DNA of 64,000 nt from Thereva unica (GCA_949987705.1 OX465283.1:9838207-9902206); one strand, 5' to 3'; counted from the stretch's first letter, positions 22,131 through 34,729 are shown. A program made the numbers and translations. Notes: generated by a model from the sequence alone, not told the origin.

Positions 22131-25015
22131 TTTTATCTCTGAAAAATTACTCTGTTATGTATGTTAATACTTCACCACGTAACCTGATCTGGGAATTATT
22201 TTGAGATTATCTTAAACTATCCATATGTCGGGTCTCTGGTATCATCCATGACCATACACTTTACATAATTCATCACAGTTATGCAGATTTCCCCAACGAA
22301 TAAAGTTGGTCTAGGTCCACGATTGGTCACGGCTGCTCCAACCTCTGCATATCGAATAAAAAAAATCCCTTATTTAAGCTTCGACATGGTGTACCCACGC
22401 CAAAGACTAACAAAATCGACGACGACGTAGTTTATGTCCTGCAATATGATCAATGTAAATTTATGCATGTATATTCGATGCGACATTTTAGCGATTAATT
22501 AATTCATTTGGTATGCAAATTACCAAATCACTAAGTGAATTTTTTAGTGAGGAGCCGCCCCCATAAGAGGGTACACATCCGGGTCGAAGGACCGAGAAAT
22601 ATCTTTTTGAAGTTTCGCAAAATATTAATTAAATCCCATTCATTTTAATTTCTTTTGCGAGAGATCTTAAACACGTTCGCAAACATTTCACAAAAATAAA
22701 AATTGCATAAATTGATGTCGTTCTTTTGTAACACAATTCCTTTTGTGAAGCGAGTAAAACGCAAACAACTTCACTTCAATGTTCATGTGACATAAGAACG
22801 CAAACGTTTTGTGTAAAAAAAGTCCCTAAACTGCACTCAACCCAGCGTAAAATGCGAAAAAAAACAGAAACGTCATCCCAAAGTGCATCGCTAGAAGAGC
22901 CCACAGAACGTCGTTCCCCCCTCCATATGTTATCCATTCGTTAGGTCGTACCGAGGATAAACAAGGACATGTAAATAAATTTAATGTTGTTGCAAGTGCA
23001 AATATTTGCACGTTAGGCATCAGGAGCACTTCTTTGACACATCAGCGGGCTCCGCTGCTGGGTTATACACAGATTCGCACTGGGGCATAATACATGTGTG
23101 CGCGGCACTGACTAGAGAGAGAAGAGACCCATCAAATGGAAATTGATGATATTGACAGAAGGCATCAGATACAACGACGGCAAGGATAAACATAGACGCC
23201 ATCATGACAGCTATAAATGGGAACACATCCGCCCCCAGGGGCCCCCGCTGGAGGATGGCTTCGCTCCGACGACGAAAAAGTAAGAAGATATGAAATATTT
23301 TGTGTTAAAGCAGAGACATTTTTGTGAAAGAGAATCTCTTTTGCTCGCCGTGGAAGTCGGAAATGGAAATGTCACATCCGTAAAGATATTTTTCGTTGTT
23401 TGCTGCGGGGTGGTCATCCATATAATTTCGATATCAGCAATAATTGAATATCGATTCTCCTCAATATGATATTGTGCAATGTTGCGTAAGCTATTAAGAA
23501 TGGACCAATATTATGGGACATTAGGCCCACATAGGGTGGGCAGCCTATTCTTTGGTTAGTTTCACCGTAATTACCGTTATCTGAACGTAATTTAATAATT
23601 TATGATATTCGTTTGTTCTTACCCAAACGGGAGCTTCCTCTCTGTTTAATAGTCCGGGGGTGTAATATCAAGCAACAAAATCGAGCGCCTAAAAGTATGC
23701 CATTTCTATACTAATCAGATAAACGACCCTAAATTAAGAGCCCGTCTAACGAGTTAATTCCAAATTTAACATCGGACTAATTCTTAAATGGTCGGTCATT
23801 TTGCATGTTAAGCAGCACAGAAGTACTGACTTCGAACATCTGAAAGTTATCCAGTCGTGCGGTTATGTTACTTCCGCATCAGTGAGGAATCACTGGAGGA
23901 GCCAAACAGATCTACCAGTGAGGAGGATTTAAATAGAACTGAATCGTTGCGGGTATGAATTTATTCATCATCATGAGCTTCATTATTTGATGTATCTAAG
24001 CTAGTCAGAGATAGCAGAAGTTATGCATATCCATTTACTATTTACACTGGCTGCGAGATGAATCCTGGACGAGTTGAAGCGTGTTAAATTTGGTGCTGGT
24101 TTTGGTTGCTGTAATTGCAGTTGGTACATATTAAAGCTTCACCATTTTAGTTCGTACTTAATAAATGCAAAACGCTCTTATAATTACACAGGAGCAAGCA
24201 CTTTAAATTTAGTAACATTTTAAATAACTTTAATTGTTTTTCTTATCTGCTGTAAACGCAAATACTGGAAACTCTACAGGGACTGCTCAAAGTAGTAAAA
24301 AAATCTACAAACAAATCTATTAGCGCAGGAACAACTACAAAGGGAATTTTGCAAAAAAAAACTGGCGTCAGTGATGACCCTAAATTTGCAGCTTTTCAAC
24401 AGCATCATCACTTAAGTCATTCGGCAAGACTTGAATTCGAGATCTACAATGGTACCAGGCAACAATAGCGCCATCTGTTTGACGTTAAAGCAACACACGA
24501 TGTACTGCTTATTTTACGACAATAGAAACGTCATCTGTTGAACAGTAGCAGGACCATACGTAATACTACACATTGTTCATAACGGACATTGTGCTTCTTG
24601 ACAACTGCTGACATTTTCATTATTACAGATAGCATTGATAAATTGAATTTTAATAGATATCGATTTATTAACTTCCCAGTTTATAGGGAAGCTATTATAA
24701 TCGGTCCAAAAATCGAAATCGAAATTTTCAACGTATTTTCATTATTCATGGTCCCAATAACATTTTAAGGAAACATTTGAGAAGAAGTATGTGTGTGTGT
24801 GCGTACATATGCAGTCATTTTTTCCTGCACAATAAGGCGCGAACTAAAAAAGATAACGACTTCGTTTAGGAGTCGTTCGAAGCGTATTAACGGAAATATG
24901 ATCTGAAAAGATTTTTATAAAATTCGGTCGAACCGGTTTTTTTTTTGTTTAAACGACGTTCGTGATTTTTTATACCTGCACGATACTGATACTATCTGCT
25001 AAGCTATTTATAGAG
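22131..25015. other. Spacer with dispersed short motifs
   Basis: It contains one CCTAAAAGTATGCC motif (23688-23701) and two related ACAATAG...CATCTGTT segments about 60 bp apart (24471 and 24530), the first holding GCGCCATCTG. The minus-strand frames at 22.8-23.4 kb are leucine/phenylalanine-rich by composition and match nothing I know. Confidence 0.45.
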
Positions 25016-25019
25016 ACAT

Positions 25020-25700
25020 CATAGATACAAGAGAGTTACCCCCTGTCGTATTAAATAATGCCGTTATTGACTATGTGAATTCTGCGAAAAGTTTGGGTGT
25101 TCAACTGAACTCTAACTTTAGTTGCTGCAGTCATGTTCATTTGACTCTGGGTAAAATTTACAGTAGCTTAAGGCAGCGGTGGATAAGCTCAGTTAGTGTA
25201 CCTCCTGGGTTACGAATGAAGTTAGCTAAGGCAGTTGTGCTACCTCACTTTATGTATGGTCGCCTTATCTTTCCTAAGTTGGATTCTGTATGTGCGACGA
25301 AAATAACGGTGGCATTTAATGATGACATTAGGTATATCTATAACCTATCCAGGGGAAGTCACATTTCCACTTATACGTCAATTCGGATCCATTGAGACTT
25401 ATTGTGCAAGGCGTGCGCTTGCTTTTCTTCATAAACTAATACATACTTAGAGCCCAGATTACCTACATGAAAAGTTAGTGTTTTTGAGATCTAACAGAGG
25501 TCTTCAGCTCCTATACCAATTTTCGCTTTGGTGAGCGTTCTTTCTTTGTCCAGGCTATTCGTAGGTGGAATTCTCTTCCGAGTTATGTGCAAACTGAGGG
25601 ATTCAGCGGGGTGTTCTGCAAGTTGATTAATAACGCAGAGATTGTAGTTATGTTTGTTTCCCACTGCTTCCCAGTTTATCAGCGACGCTTCAACACGCTC
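25020..25700 (+). mobile_element. CR1/Jockey-type LINE, RT thumb and C-terminus
   Basis: The frame from about 25020 reads NNAVIDYVNSAKSLGVQLNS, then SLRQRW, then PPGLRMKLAKAVVLPHFMYG, then ITVAFNDDIRYIYNLSRGSH. This follows the post-catalytic RT order LGVxLD...H...K...LR...P...R..L....VLPHFxY...AFN..IRYVY. After frame changes, SFFVQAIRRWNSLPSYVQTE appears near 25545-25605, the usual C-terminal WNSLP block. The RT catalytic region is missing and stops are present after 25395. Confidence 0.8.
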
Positions 25701-28700
25701 AATATGAATTCAACACCCGCTTTAGTGTAGCTAATAATGTGCGAAGGAAATGCCTGTTTGCTAACGTTCAGGAAAAACAAATTCTCTAGAAAAATCTTGT
25801 GGATTTACCACTATTTTAGTTATTCGAACTAGCTTCTCTCAGCATTACTTTGCCACTAGTTTTGATACTAGCCAATTTCCCTTTGCCACTAGTGCTAAAC
25901 GAATTACTATTTTGTAAGAAGTCAGTTTATTCCGTCTACGTTCATCATACTGGGAAGTTGATCGTGTGGATCGAAGGGGTCAAACCCACATCCCAACTAG
26001 TTTGTTTACGCTCCAGATGGCACAATCAACGGTTGGAATCTTGACTTTTACAGTTTTAGATAGGTGGGAGTAATCTGCGTAGAAAATATCTTATAGAGTT
26101 ACAAAAATACAGGGTGATATGTAAACCTCTACCAAAACGCCCCGACAAATGGCGCCCGGTGCAAGTGCGCCATTCGCAGCTATGAAAACGCCGCCCCTAG
26201 ACTAGTATGGAATCCAAAAAATATAGTTAAATCTCAGCTTGAAGAAAACAATAGCTTAAAAGCAGATTACTTTCGAAATGGCCGCTTTCGCCAAAGGCAC
26301 TTGAATGTTCCCGCTGGATGAGAGAAGTGAATTTAGTGACTAACCATTACCATTGGTTTGGTCCTTTTGCTCCCAGACTACTTAAAAATTCCTGTGCGTA
26401 CCACTTCAAAAGCAAATGAACGAACAATCCATCATAGAAATCTCCTCCAAAACGGTCAAATTAATGAAACCGCGCCTATCTAAACTCTCCTCCAAGTTCC
26501 CAAGTAAATATCCAATTTAAAATGATCACTTTATTTACGTTATTTAGCAGTTTAACTAAAATCAGCACACTATTCCACACCACTCCAATGCAAATGAAAT
26601 ATTCGCCTCCTCGTTGTTGCTTAACAAAATTATTTTTATCCTAAAAGCCCTAAGGAATTCGAAACTGTTATAAATTATCCGATTTCCACCTTTTCCGCAC
26701 GCAGCCCTTTGTTGCCGGCGATTGCTTCTTCGTCTCAGTTTTCATTTCGAATTTTATTTCATTTCGTGTTGCCCTGTGCGGATCACATGCACCACCAACG
26801 AACGACCCCGGCACAGCCACTCCTGCCAGTGGCCATCCGAAAAAAAGGGACTGCTAGATCCTGTGCCTTTATACTAGTATCGGTCGTATCTGAATGGGAA
26901 ATCAAAACGAACACGTTTAATACCCAGAATTGGGTCTCGGCCCTGCTCCAATGAAATCAACATCTACCTAGAGATTTTGCCCTGTTGTTGGTTCAGAAAC
27001 GGCGTGTCAGGGAAGAACGAGGAAAAAAGGGGAGACGCAGAGACGATTTAGCAAATATTCTGATATAAGGAGAGGTTGATAGCCACCACCACCACGTCTG
27101 CTTAATAGATTGACCCCATTTAGGGTAGCTATTGTTGGACGCTCCTGAAAACCTAATCAAGCTTCTCCCTTCGAGCTTTTGACCTTTCGGGGCCGTTTAT
27201 AGAGCTACAACACCATTGGAGCGAGGGATTGTCCAAATGTGTAACATGGTGATTTATGCATAGACAATAAACATCTTCTGATTTATTAGACAGTCTGGCG
27301 GCACAAACATTCACTTACTATAAAAATAGCTAAACTGTGTGTGTGTGTGGGCAATGTACTGTGGCGTCCTCCTGTGTACGGTCGAGCAGAGTCTGTTTTG
27401 TGTTTATTTGTTTGCCGCACGCGAAAATAGACATCAACCTGCGACGACCAAGCAAGGCCAGCAGAGGAGAATTGGCGTCGAAGTTATGCTGCTACATATA
27501 TGGGCTAGCTTGAACTCTGACCTGATTGAAATGTTGCTTCGGTGGTGCTGGGCGCAGTAAAAACTCCATTTTGCAGTTGAAACACTTTTGCAATGGTTAA
27601 CGATCAACGCTCAAGACGTTATTGCAGCACGGCTCATAAACTATGTGACCTTCCAGATGCTTCCTTCTAGGTCGTAAAATTTCGCTTGTTCCGCTGTTAT
27701 ACATATGCAGATGATAGACCAAACATTTTCTTACTCAATCAAAAATGTTCTCCGAGCACAGAAAAGGGATGTAACGTATGTGGAAGCTGCCATACCACAA
27801 AGAATCTTTTCCCCCGAGGGTTTCTTTCGGACGGGCCTGGAGCTTATGGATGGCACCTAGTCCTCCCAACTTTATTCACTGCACATCAGAATTTATTGCA
27901 AAAGTTATCCGAGCTCGTACAAAACGTTGTCTAGCCTGTCGCTTCATTTCTATTTAGTGCCGCCTGTCTCAGCAACATATCCTGACTCCTAAGCAGCACA
28001 GAATACAAAGAGAGCAGCGCCCCCAAGCAGCAGAATATATTCCGGCTTGTTATAAAGCAGAAAGAGCCAGGAAGCGCTTCCGCTAAAATCACCCAGGGGT
28101 CGGTGGGGGGCTTGGATAAGGGTTCTTGCATGTGGAACGGGGGTTGTTGGATAAAATAAATTTAACATCTCCGACGTTTGTTTTAAGGGATATATAAGGT
28201 AAGGCGTAACTACAAAGCGGTACCTATTCGTGTTATTACAATCCTCATATCTGCTGCTCTCCCGAAGACTGAAATACTTCTCTAGAATCCGGCTCTTAGT
28301 CCTTTGCGTGGGGGGGGATGAGAATGGCGGAATATGATGATCACATAGGAATGAGGGCAGTAGCTCCGCTGTGGGCTTTATCTTAGTGACTCTTAACTCC
28401 TATATTTTACCACCAGAATTTATATTTTTTTTATAAATCTAGGCGGAGGCGGGGAGGGCTGTAGGGGGAGGAAAATGTGAAGAATTTCATTTTGCCACTT
28501 TTTCAAGAACAATTTCATTCCATTTCGCCATGGCGAAAGATAAGGACTCTTTGGGCTCAGTGGCAAAATGGAGCTGGAGGAGAATTTCATTAGTACACGA
28601 CTCTCTGTGAGTAGCTTGTTTGTCGGTGGATATTTTTTTTATTTGTTTGTTTGTTGATATTTTCATAAAATAAGGCTTGTGTTTTCATATTTATTTTTAC

Positions 28701-28985
28701 CTTCATTGTTTTTATTTTTCTTGTTTTTTTTTTGGAGACATTTTTCAAGGTGTGGTTAACTTTTCAAATTTTCAACTTTTGTTTGTTTAATTTTTTTTTT
28801 CATTTTTTGTGGTTAGAAAGAAATTAAAGTTAAATATAATAATGCTGCAGATTTATGAATTCATTTTTATTATTTTTTTGTTTTGCGTTTTTAAATGCCA
28901 TTTTCAATGACTTTGCTTAATTACAAACATAAAACTGGGGGAATTAATTAACAAATTAATTAATTAACGAAAAATGGTTTGGTTT
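25701..28985. other. Spacer, no gene recognised
   Basis: No recognisable coding sequence. A GC-rich segment at 26150-26200 holds GGCGCCCGG and CGCCGCCCCTAG, which resemble the ends of some hAT elements (see findings). T-rich and G-rich tracts occupy 28290-28330 and 28700-28810. Confidence 0.45.
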
Positions 28986-29761
28986 GTTTTTCAAGGGTAA
29001 AAGGTTAAGCACTAGGTTAGTCTGAAAAGTTCGTGACTCCAACTGGTGTTCTTATAGTGAGAAAATGGATTTATCCCAACCAAACTCTCCAAATTTTTGA
29101 TGGGTCATTAAAAAAGTGTATGGGCGTCGTTTAGGGGATTTTGAAGTGAAAGTTCTCTTCTCCCGTTCTGAGAATTCGAGCAGGTACGAGTGAATTCAGA
29201 ATTGGTCACGAAAACAAGGACAGTTGCATGAAACGAAAGTTGACTTATCAGTCGTTTAATGTGCAAGTTTGGTAGAACAAATTGACAAAATTGTAAGTTT
29301 ACGTAAAGTAATAACAAAAACAAAACACACACACAATCAAAAACCCAAATATAACAAAAAAAAACACCAATACAAAATAACCAGCAAAACAAAAAAATCT
29401 TGAACTAATTTCATTACTTCACACTAATTCAGTAGAATGAATGCACAAGTAACACTAAAAATTTAGTTTCCACTTTATTTCGTTTAACTTTTTGGATTTT
29501 AACAACTTAAGCTGATGAATTTCGCGAAGATCACCGCCAAAATGCAATTTTCCACACTGCTTCAACAAAGCAGCTGACAGCGACAGCCATGATAGCAATT
29601 AAGTGATGCCATATATAAATAAATTCTACCAAACCAACAGGAAAATATTTACAATTTGCTTAAATTTGTTCATAGATAGCGCAGGCATCCGTAAAGTAAA
29701 AATGAGGAGTCAGTTATTTAAAAAATTAAAATGGTGTCGTCAAAAACAGAGATTAACTTCA

Positions 29762-31617
29762 TAAGTTACGAAGTTGTTGTCGTCGTATCGAAGTCCTCGT
29801 CGTCCATCGAATGCTTCACGCATAATCGCGTCGATTACAACGTTGAAGAGAAGTTACGAAGCTACGTCTCTTTGTCGGACACCTATTTGCATCGGGAATT
29901 CCTGGGATAAGTCGCTTCGAATACGAACGTTGCTGGTTGAGCCATTGTACGACGCTTGGAGAAGTTAAGTGATTCCAAGGTTCTCTAAAATGTTCCAATC
30001 AATGCCATCGAAAGCGGATTTGAAATCGATGAAAACGACTAAAATTCGTTTGCCGCAATAAAATCTTTCTTCTATAAGCTGACGGAGAGTTATTATTTGG
30101 TCAATGCATCCTCGATGTAACCTTAATCACGCTTGTTCTTTCCGGCTCGTTTGCTCTCAATGTTTCTGTAGGCTCGATTGTATGATTTTCGTAATACTTT
30201 ATTACGGTTGAAAGGACGCTAATACCGTGATAATTCTTGACTTGAATTTCTTCAAAATTGGCACAACGATCGCGTTCTTCCACGTCGCCGGGACACGATC
30301 TGAATGCCATATGTGTGCTATGAGGGCATGGAGTCGTTGTGATAAGACATCACCTCCGGCTTTGATCATCTCAGCGGTTACTTGGTTAATCCCGACGCTT
30401 TTCCATTTTCCAGAGATTTTATTGCCGTCTTCACCTCGATAATTGTCGGTTCGGTATCGAGAAACTGATTCGTCGGCTGTTCGATAGTCGGCGGTTCTGG
30501 TGCTAGATCTTGTGGTGGATCGTAGTTGTACAGTAGTTGGTGGAAGAGTTCTCTACACCGCTGCAGGTGGCCATGGGAAGAGGTCACGAAAGTTCCATCC
30601 GATTTTTTTATGTTGCCGTTTGTTGATGTTGTTTTGTCGGCGGAATGTCGGGTACCCGTGCCTCTATGACGCTTCTTTCATGTCGGCCGCAAGGTTATTC
30701 CAGTACGCTTCTCGTTCCGATTTCATTTTCTGTCGAACATCTTTGTTCAATCATCGGCATTGCCCAAAGTCAACGTGTTTTATTCGCTTCCGCTGATTGA
30801 CGAGCTCCAGACAGCTGTCCGAGATCCATGGCTGTCATCCGTTTATGGATAGGTGGACACAACTCCATGGCGGACACCGCAATAGACTCTGATAACTGCC
30901 TTTCTTCTACATCAATATCGTCCGGTATTGCGAGCGCCGTGAATTTGTTGAATAATGCCATTTGAAACTTTTGCCCAGTGGGCGGGTTCCGTCTACGCCT
31001 AATTCATCTGGGCTGGTAGATGCTCCGTTTTCTGCGCTCTTTGTAATCATTGCCCACGCATTGCATGTACGTCCTTCAGCGTTGATCGGAATCTTGGGGT
31101 GATCAAAACGTGGTCTAACATCGCCGAGTCGTTGCCGGATGGATTTCGCCAGGTGAGTTGTTTGAATAGATGGCGGAAGATGCTGTTGCCAACGATCAAA
31201 TTGTTTGACGCTTCAAATGAAAGGAGGCGTAAGTCGTTGTCGTTAATTACTCCGTGTCCGAATTTGCGCATCGTTTTTTCCTAGACAAATTCGATCTGAT
31301 TATTTCGGTTGGAGGTATCATATCCAGCGTCTGTTGAAGCTTATCGTAAAATTCGCCCGTGTTCGCGTCTGTGCCGGTTTCGGTTGACTCAGATACGGAT
31401 ACGATATGGGTCTTGATCGTTCCACCGATGATTATAATCGGCAAACGTTCGAATATCGGTTGCAATGCAATAACGCAGCTGACAGCCCGTCGATTGACCA
31501 TAGATCCGACACCGGCCTTTCGTTTCTCACCACCGAATAGTAAAGCTATAACTTCTTTCTGACCGACGTGATGCCCTTTTCGTACATTTACGCGGCGAAT
31601 TGAATTTCCATTTTCGG
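29762..31617 (-). mobile_element. RTE LINE family A, copy 3
   Basis: On the minus strand this copy starts at ATGGAAATTCAATTCGCC (near 31605), the same start as copy 2. It runs through NRRAVSCVIALQPIFERL (31490-31440), the endonuclease end DHVLITPRFRSTLKDV (31120-31070), VEERQLSESI (30910), the RELFHQLLYNYDPPQDLAPE block (30545-30490), PTNQFLDTEPTIIEVKTAIK (30470-30410), and degenerate RT blocks to LLFNVVIDA and REAFDGR (29850-29790). It ends before the FADD block. The endonuclease middle is retained better than in copies 1 and 2. Frameshifts are numerous. It lies directly downstream of a Helitron-like 5' end on the same strand. Confidence 0.85.
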
Positions 31618-31624
31618 TATGACT

Positions 31625-31830
31625 CTAAGAATTTATAAGTGCTGATCATAAATTCGTTATTTGCAACCTTAAAAACCCCCAGATCGGAACACAATTGGCA
31701 AATTCATCACATGCAAAATTTCGAAGCACTGCGATGATAGGTACGCCGACTATAGCGCACATATACACGCATACACGTACACATGTAGAAACTTTCTTTC
31801 AGTAATACGAGAATAGATGTGGAATAACGT
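31625..31830 (-). mobile_element. Helitron-like 5' end, copy 3
   Basis: Read on the minus strand, it begins near TCTATTCTCGTATTACTGAA (31817) and continues AGAAAGTTTC, a GTGTATG-rich lead, GCGCTATAGTCGGCGTACC, TTCGAAATTTTGCATG and GGGGGTTTTTAAGGTTGCAA. These blocks match the 5' end at 13686-14080 in order. It is cut by RTE family A copy 3 at 31617 and itself sits next to a hAT transposase remnant. Confidence 0.65.
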
Positions 31831-31864
31831 GTTGTGGATAGATCGACAAGTCTGTCATGCATGG

Positions 31865-32063
31865 GAGAAAATCGATTTACATCGTTGGCTTGCGTCACAT
31901 TTTCGAGGCAATGGTCTTCGATTGAAATCAACGCCAAACAGCCAGGCAGCGCACGTATTAGAACGAAGATAATTTTTAATTAATTTCAGTTGGGAGAAGT
32001 TTCGTTCGGTAGAAGCAACAACAATTGGAATTGTGCATAATACGCATAAGGCGATCACGAGAT
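31865..32063 (-). pseudogene. hAT transposase C-terminal dimerisation domain remnant
   Basis: The minus strand reads CTIPIVVASTERNFSQLKLI and then KNYLRSNT. After a one-base frame change it continues LALISIEDHCLENV. This is the hAT-family C-terminal dimerisation motif: T-x-P-V-x-V-A-S-x-E-R-x-F-S-x-L-K-L-I-K-x-Y-L-R-S, then L-x-x-L-A-L-I-S-I-E. In intact elements this domain joins transposase monomers. Only about 60 residues remain, with the frameshift near 31950. The rest of the gene is not visible to the right. The Helitron-like 5' end abuts it on the 3' side. Confidence 0.8.
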
Positions 32064-32212
32064 TGGGAAATAGTTCCGTCTTTCGTTTATCTTTTGTCCG
32101 TCGCTCATTTTGTCCGTTTGTCCGTCGGCATATTTATATCGCTTCGCTCGCCCAGTCCAAATGCACAATCTACATACATACATATATGCGTCTCGTGGCA
32201 CTGCCGTTGACG

Positions 32213-32295
32213 TGATGGCGAAAGCTGGTCATCTGAGGAGAATGGAAAATCAGAAGGCGGTTGTTTTCCACGCCGAGTTAGAGATCGACAGATAA
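32213..32295 (+). mobile_element. Possible LINE C-terminal scrap
   Basis: The frame reads AGHLRRMENQKAVVFHAELE, resembling the W-x-G-H-x-x-R-M motif near the C-terminus of RTE and related LINE polyproteins. It is short and isolated, so the assignment is weak. Confidence 0.35.
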
Positions 32296-32499
32296 ATTAG
32301 GAAGTAACTTCTTGGTAGGTAATACTGTCTAACTTCCGGTTCATATACGAGCACTTGTGTAACCAATGAATTGGGTAATGAGCTTCCTCGAAGATACTTT
32401 TTTCATAAAAAAGCAGTGACGGAAGATCGCTGATTCGTCTGTCCGACTGTCTTCGAGGAATCTTCTAAGGGTAACATTGATGGTGCCACGTTTAAGTAA

Positions 32500-32700
32500 T
32501 GCTTTTACGGATTGTCCCGGTCTAAACTCAACCTATTCTTTCTCAACTATCCTTCAGATCGAGCTTACTACTAGCACGACTTGACTTGAACGACATGACG
32601 TACTAGTGGTACAAATGGTGACTCCTCAGCTTGACCATGTCACACAAACCAAACCGTCATTGAAAAGGTTTGGTGAGTTTAGCCAATAGAACTCGGACGC
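32500..32700 (-). repeat. Dispersed repeat shared with 15995-16130
   Basis: The reverse complement contains GAGGAGTCACCATTTGTACC, ACTAGTACGTCATGTCGTT and GTAAGCTCGATCTGAAGGAT. The plus strand at 16031-16120 has GGAGTCACCCTTTGTACTAC, CTAGTCCGTCATGTCGTTTG and GTAAGCTTGATCTGAAGGAT in the same order. It is a second copy of whatever lies at the junction of RTE family B and the Helitron-like 3' arm. Confidence 0.65.
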
Positions 32701-33517
32701 TATTTAGACAATAGAACTCTGACACTTCCAATAGTGACTTCTGTTTTGGGAGTGACCGGTTGAGCACACATATTCCTGCGGCTCTATCCGATGAAAGATT
32801 CTTACCACTCTCGTAAAAAAGCAGTATAGGTCTCTCCCGTGGTCACCGACCGCCCGTTATTATGAGGCTAACTTAGCTTTAGTTCAATATATTTATTTCT
32901 GTAACAAAAACTCTCTTTATCAAAAACACTTTCTCTTTTTTTTCATTCGTCTAATAAAACAATGAAAAAAAAAAAACAAAAAATAAATAAATAAAGCAAA
33001 AATCTGAATCTGACTTTAAAATTTCGATTCCCCTATAAATATGCAATTTCCTGCTATCAATCTATTTCTCCAATACCTATGCAATTTTTAGTGTCAATTA
33101 AAAGCTTTCGATAATCGAATTGGACTGGTGGATATTGTAGATAAGACCTGCCAACAACAGTTCAAAGGTTTCTTGCATTTGGATTTTGTGGTTTTCAGTT
33201 GAATGTTTTTAGAGGGGGTGTTTTTATTATTTGATTTTTCTGTTTTTATAAAAAGCACTTTCGACTATTATTGCAAATAACCGCAAAAATGTCACAACAA
33301 ACCGAAATAAAATAAATGCGATTACCTTGGTTTCAATCCACAAAAATACGACCTATTAACTCCAAGCCATACACACAAACAAACACAATTATTTTTTATG
33401 ACTCTATCAACATATTTGACCACGCAATCAGTATTTACCCACACACAATGCCTGACCGTTAAATCCCCGTCCGTAGAATATAATATGGAATAAGTAGAAT
33501 ACATAGAAATAACTCAC
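32701..33517 (-). other. Intronic sequence after the KChIP-type exon
   Basis: AT-rich sequence downstream of the GTGAGT donor at 33517. It contains CCCCTATAAATATGCAATTT (33030), a weak form of the CCTAAAAGTATGCA motif, and long A runs near 32960. No further exon of the calcium-sensor gene was recognised in it. Confidence 0.5.
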
Positions 33518-33895
33518 CGTTTTAAATCCACGATACATAACACGAATTTCTTGTCTAGTAAATTTTGTTTGTCGACATAAATCTTCTAGGGCGACCGGAA
33601 TTGGCTTAGGCACACGTGTAGAAGTCTCTAGCTCGTAGACCACCTCCTCAATTGGACTGTCCGGTGGCGACGCCATCCTGTCACTAGTATATCACACACT
33701 AGACCCGAACTCTTTGTATATTTACATAGAAAAGGACCGTTTTGATAAATTTTGTTTCCTTGTTAACTACGATTTTGTTTTTGTGCTCCGCTCCTGCTTC
33801 TGTTTTTTTTTGGTGAATTCTACCAGTTCCAAACCGACAAAAAACTGTGCGTCCTTCGTTATTTAAATCTCATTTCTAAGCCTGTTGTCCGCACT
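33518..33895 (-). CDS. KChIP-like (NCS family) calcium sensor, first coding exon, partial
   Basis: The protein would be a small EF-hand calcium sensor that binds the cytoplasmic N-terminus of Shal/Kv4 potassium channels. The exon starts after a strong acceptor (pyrimidine run and TTGCAG at 33896-33900) with 219 nt of 5' UTR. Coding begins at ATG 33676 and runs 53 codons to 33518, followed by a GTGAGT donor in phase 0. The peptide opens MASPPDSPIEEVVYELETS, then has PKPIPVALEDLCRQTKFTRQ and EIRVMYRGFKT. The L-E-x-L-x-x-Q-T-x-F-T-x-x-E-[IL]-x-V-[ML]-Y-R-G-F-K signature is the N-terminal helix preceding EF-hand 1 in KChIPs. No EF-hand lies in this exon, and I could not find the others in the 33 kb to the left. 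Reading on past the donor gives a hydrophobic tail that is intron. Family identity is firm; the exact orthologue is inference. Confidence 0.9.
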
Positions 33896-34725
33896 CTGCA
33901 AGGAAACAGAAAAAAATAAATTTAAATAAATTCACGGGTCAAAGAATGACAGAAAAAGTTTAAGGATACAAAGCAAAAAAAAAATTAAACGAAACGAGCA
34001 AGCAACTTTTCTATTTCCGTAATTAACTAACTTTTAATGCTCACAAACGTCGTGAATCATTTTAGAAATTGCCTCTGGTGCCCTGGGGATTAACTTCGTG
34101 ACGACATCTTAAAGCCAGACCAAGTAGAAGAGGGTAGTTAAGGCCCTTCTCAAGGATTAAGCACGGTTCTTAGTTCTGCCAGAGAAAAGTGCCGTTGACT
34201 TTTAGTTAAGCAGCCTTTTGCTTGTGAAGGATCTCGAGTGTTCCAGCATCACCTCAGCAGAGCTTCATAAAAAATACACACCTTTAATTGTGCTAGCAGT
34301 AATGAGTAATGTTCAGGCCATCTTTAGTCATTTATCAGCCAGGTGGTGAGTGCGGATTGCTGAAGTGTGTGCAGGTGATTTTTGGTAGGATCAGATTTTT
34401 AGTGGGGTCACAGATTTGTGTGGTTTTGATTCTATTTGGATGAAGGATTTGTTGTTTTCGTTTATCATTAATCCTTGGGAGTTTTCGTAGTAAATTTAAA
34501 TACTGTTAACCAAAAAATTTTTTTACAATTAACCGCTATTTTCCAATAGATGGCGCCACTAGCAGTAAATGGATGAGAAAATATGACAGATTAGAAACGT
34601 CAAATGATCAACTTGGCATCTGTCCTTACATTTGTGAATTTTTGTCGGCGACATATATGTTTTTATACATGAGAACGTCGAACTTCGAGTCATTTCCGGG
34701 AAGTTTAGCTTTTTGTCTTCAATTC
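33896..34725 (-). other. Upstream intron of the KChIP-type gene
   Basis: The polypyrimidine tract and CAG acceptor at 33896-33920 show that an intron lies here on the minus strand, so at least one 5' non-coding exon is further right. The stretch is otherwise AT-rich, with a CAATAGATGGCGCCAC motif at 34544. No upstream exon could be placed. Confidence 0.5.
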
Positions 34726-34729
34726 GCAG

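Noticed and set aside
22826..23417. Minus-strand frames with hydrophobic runs, considered as a small membrane protein
   Set aside because: Hydrophobicity follows from T-rich codons, the frames do not join by splice sites, and no family was recognised.
28980..29240. TTAGTCTGAAAAGTTCGTG-like sequence, considered as a mariner end
   Set aside because: Only one end is visible, and no matching inverted end or transposase motif was found nearby.
31855..32058. Intact small ORF covering the hAT motif
   Set aside because: The frame continues past a one-base shift into unrelated residues; the true domain needs two frames, so it is a pseudogene and not a gene.
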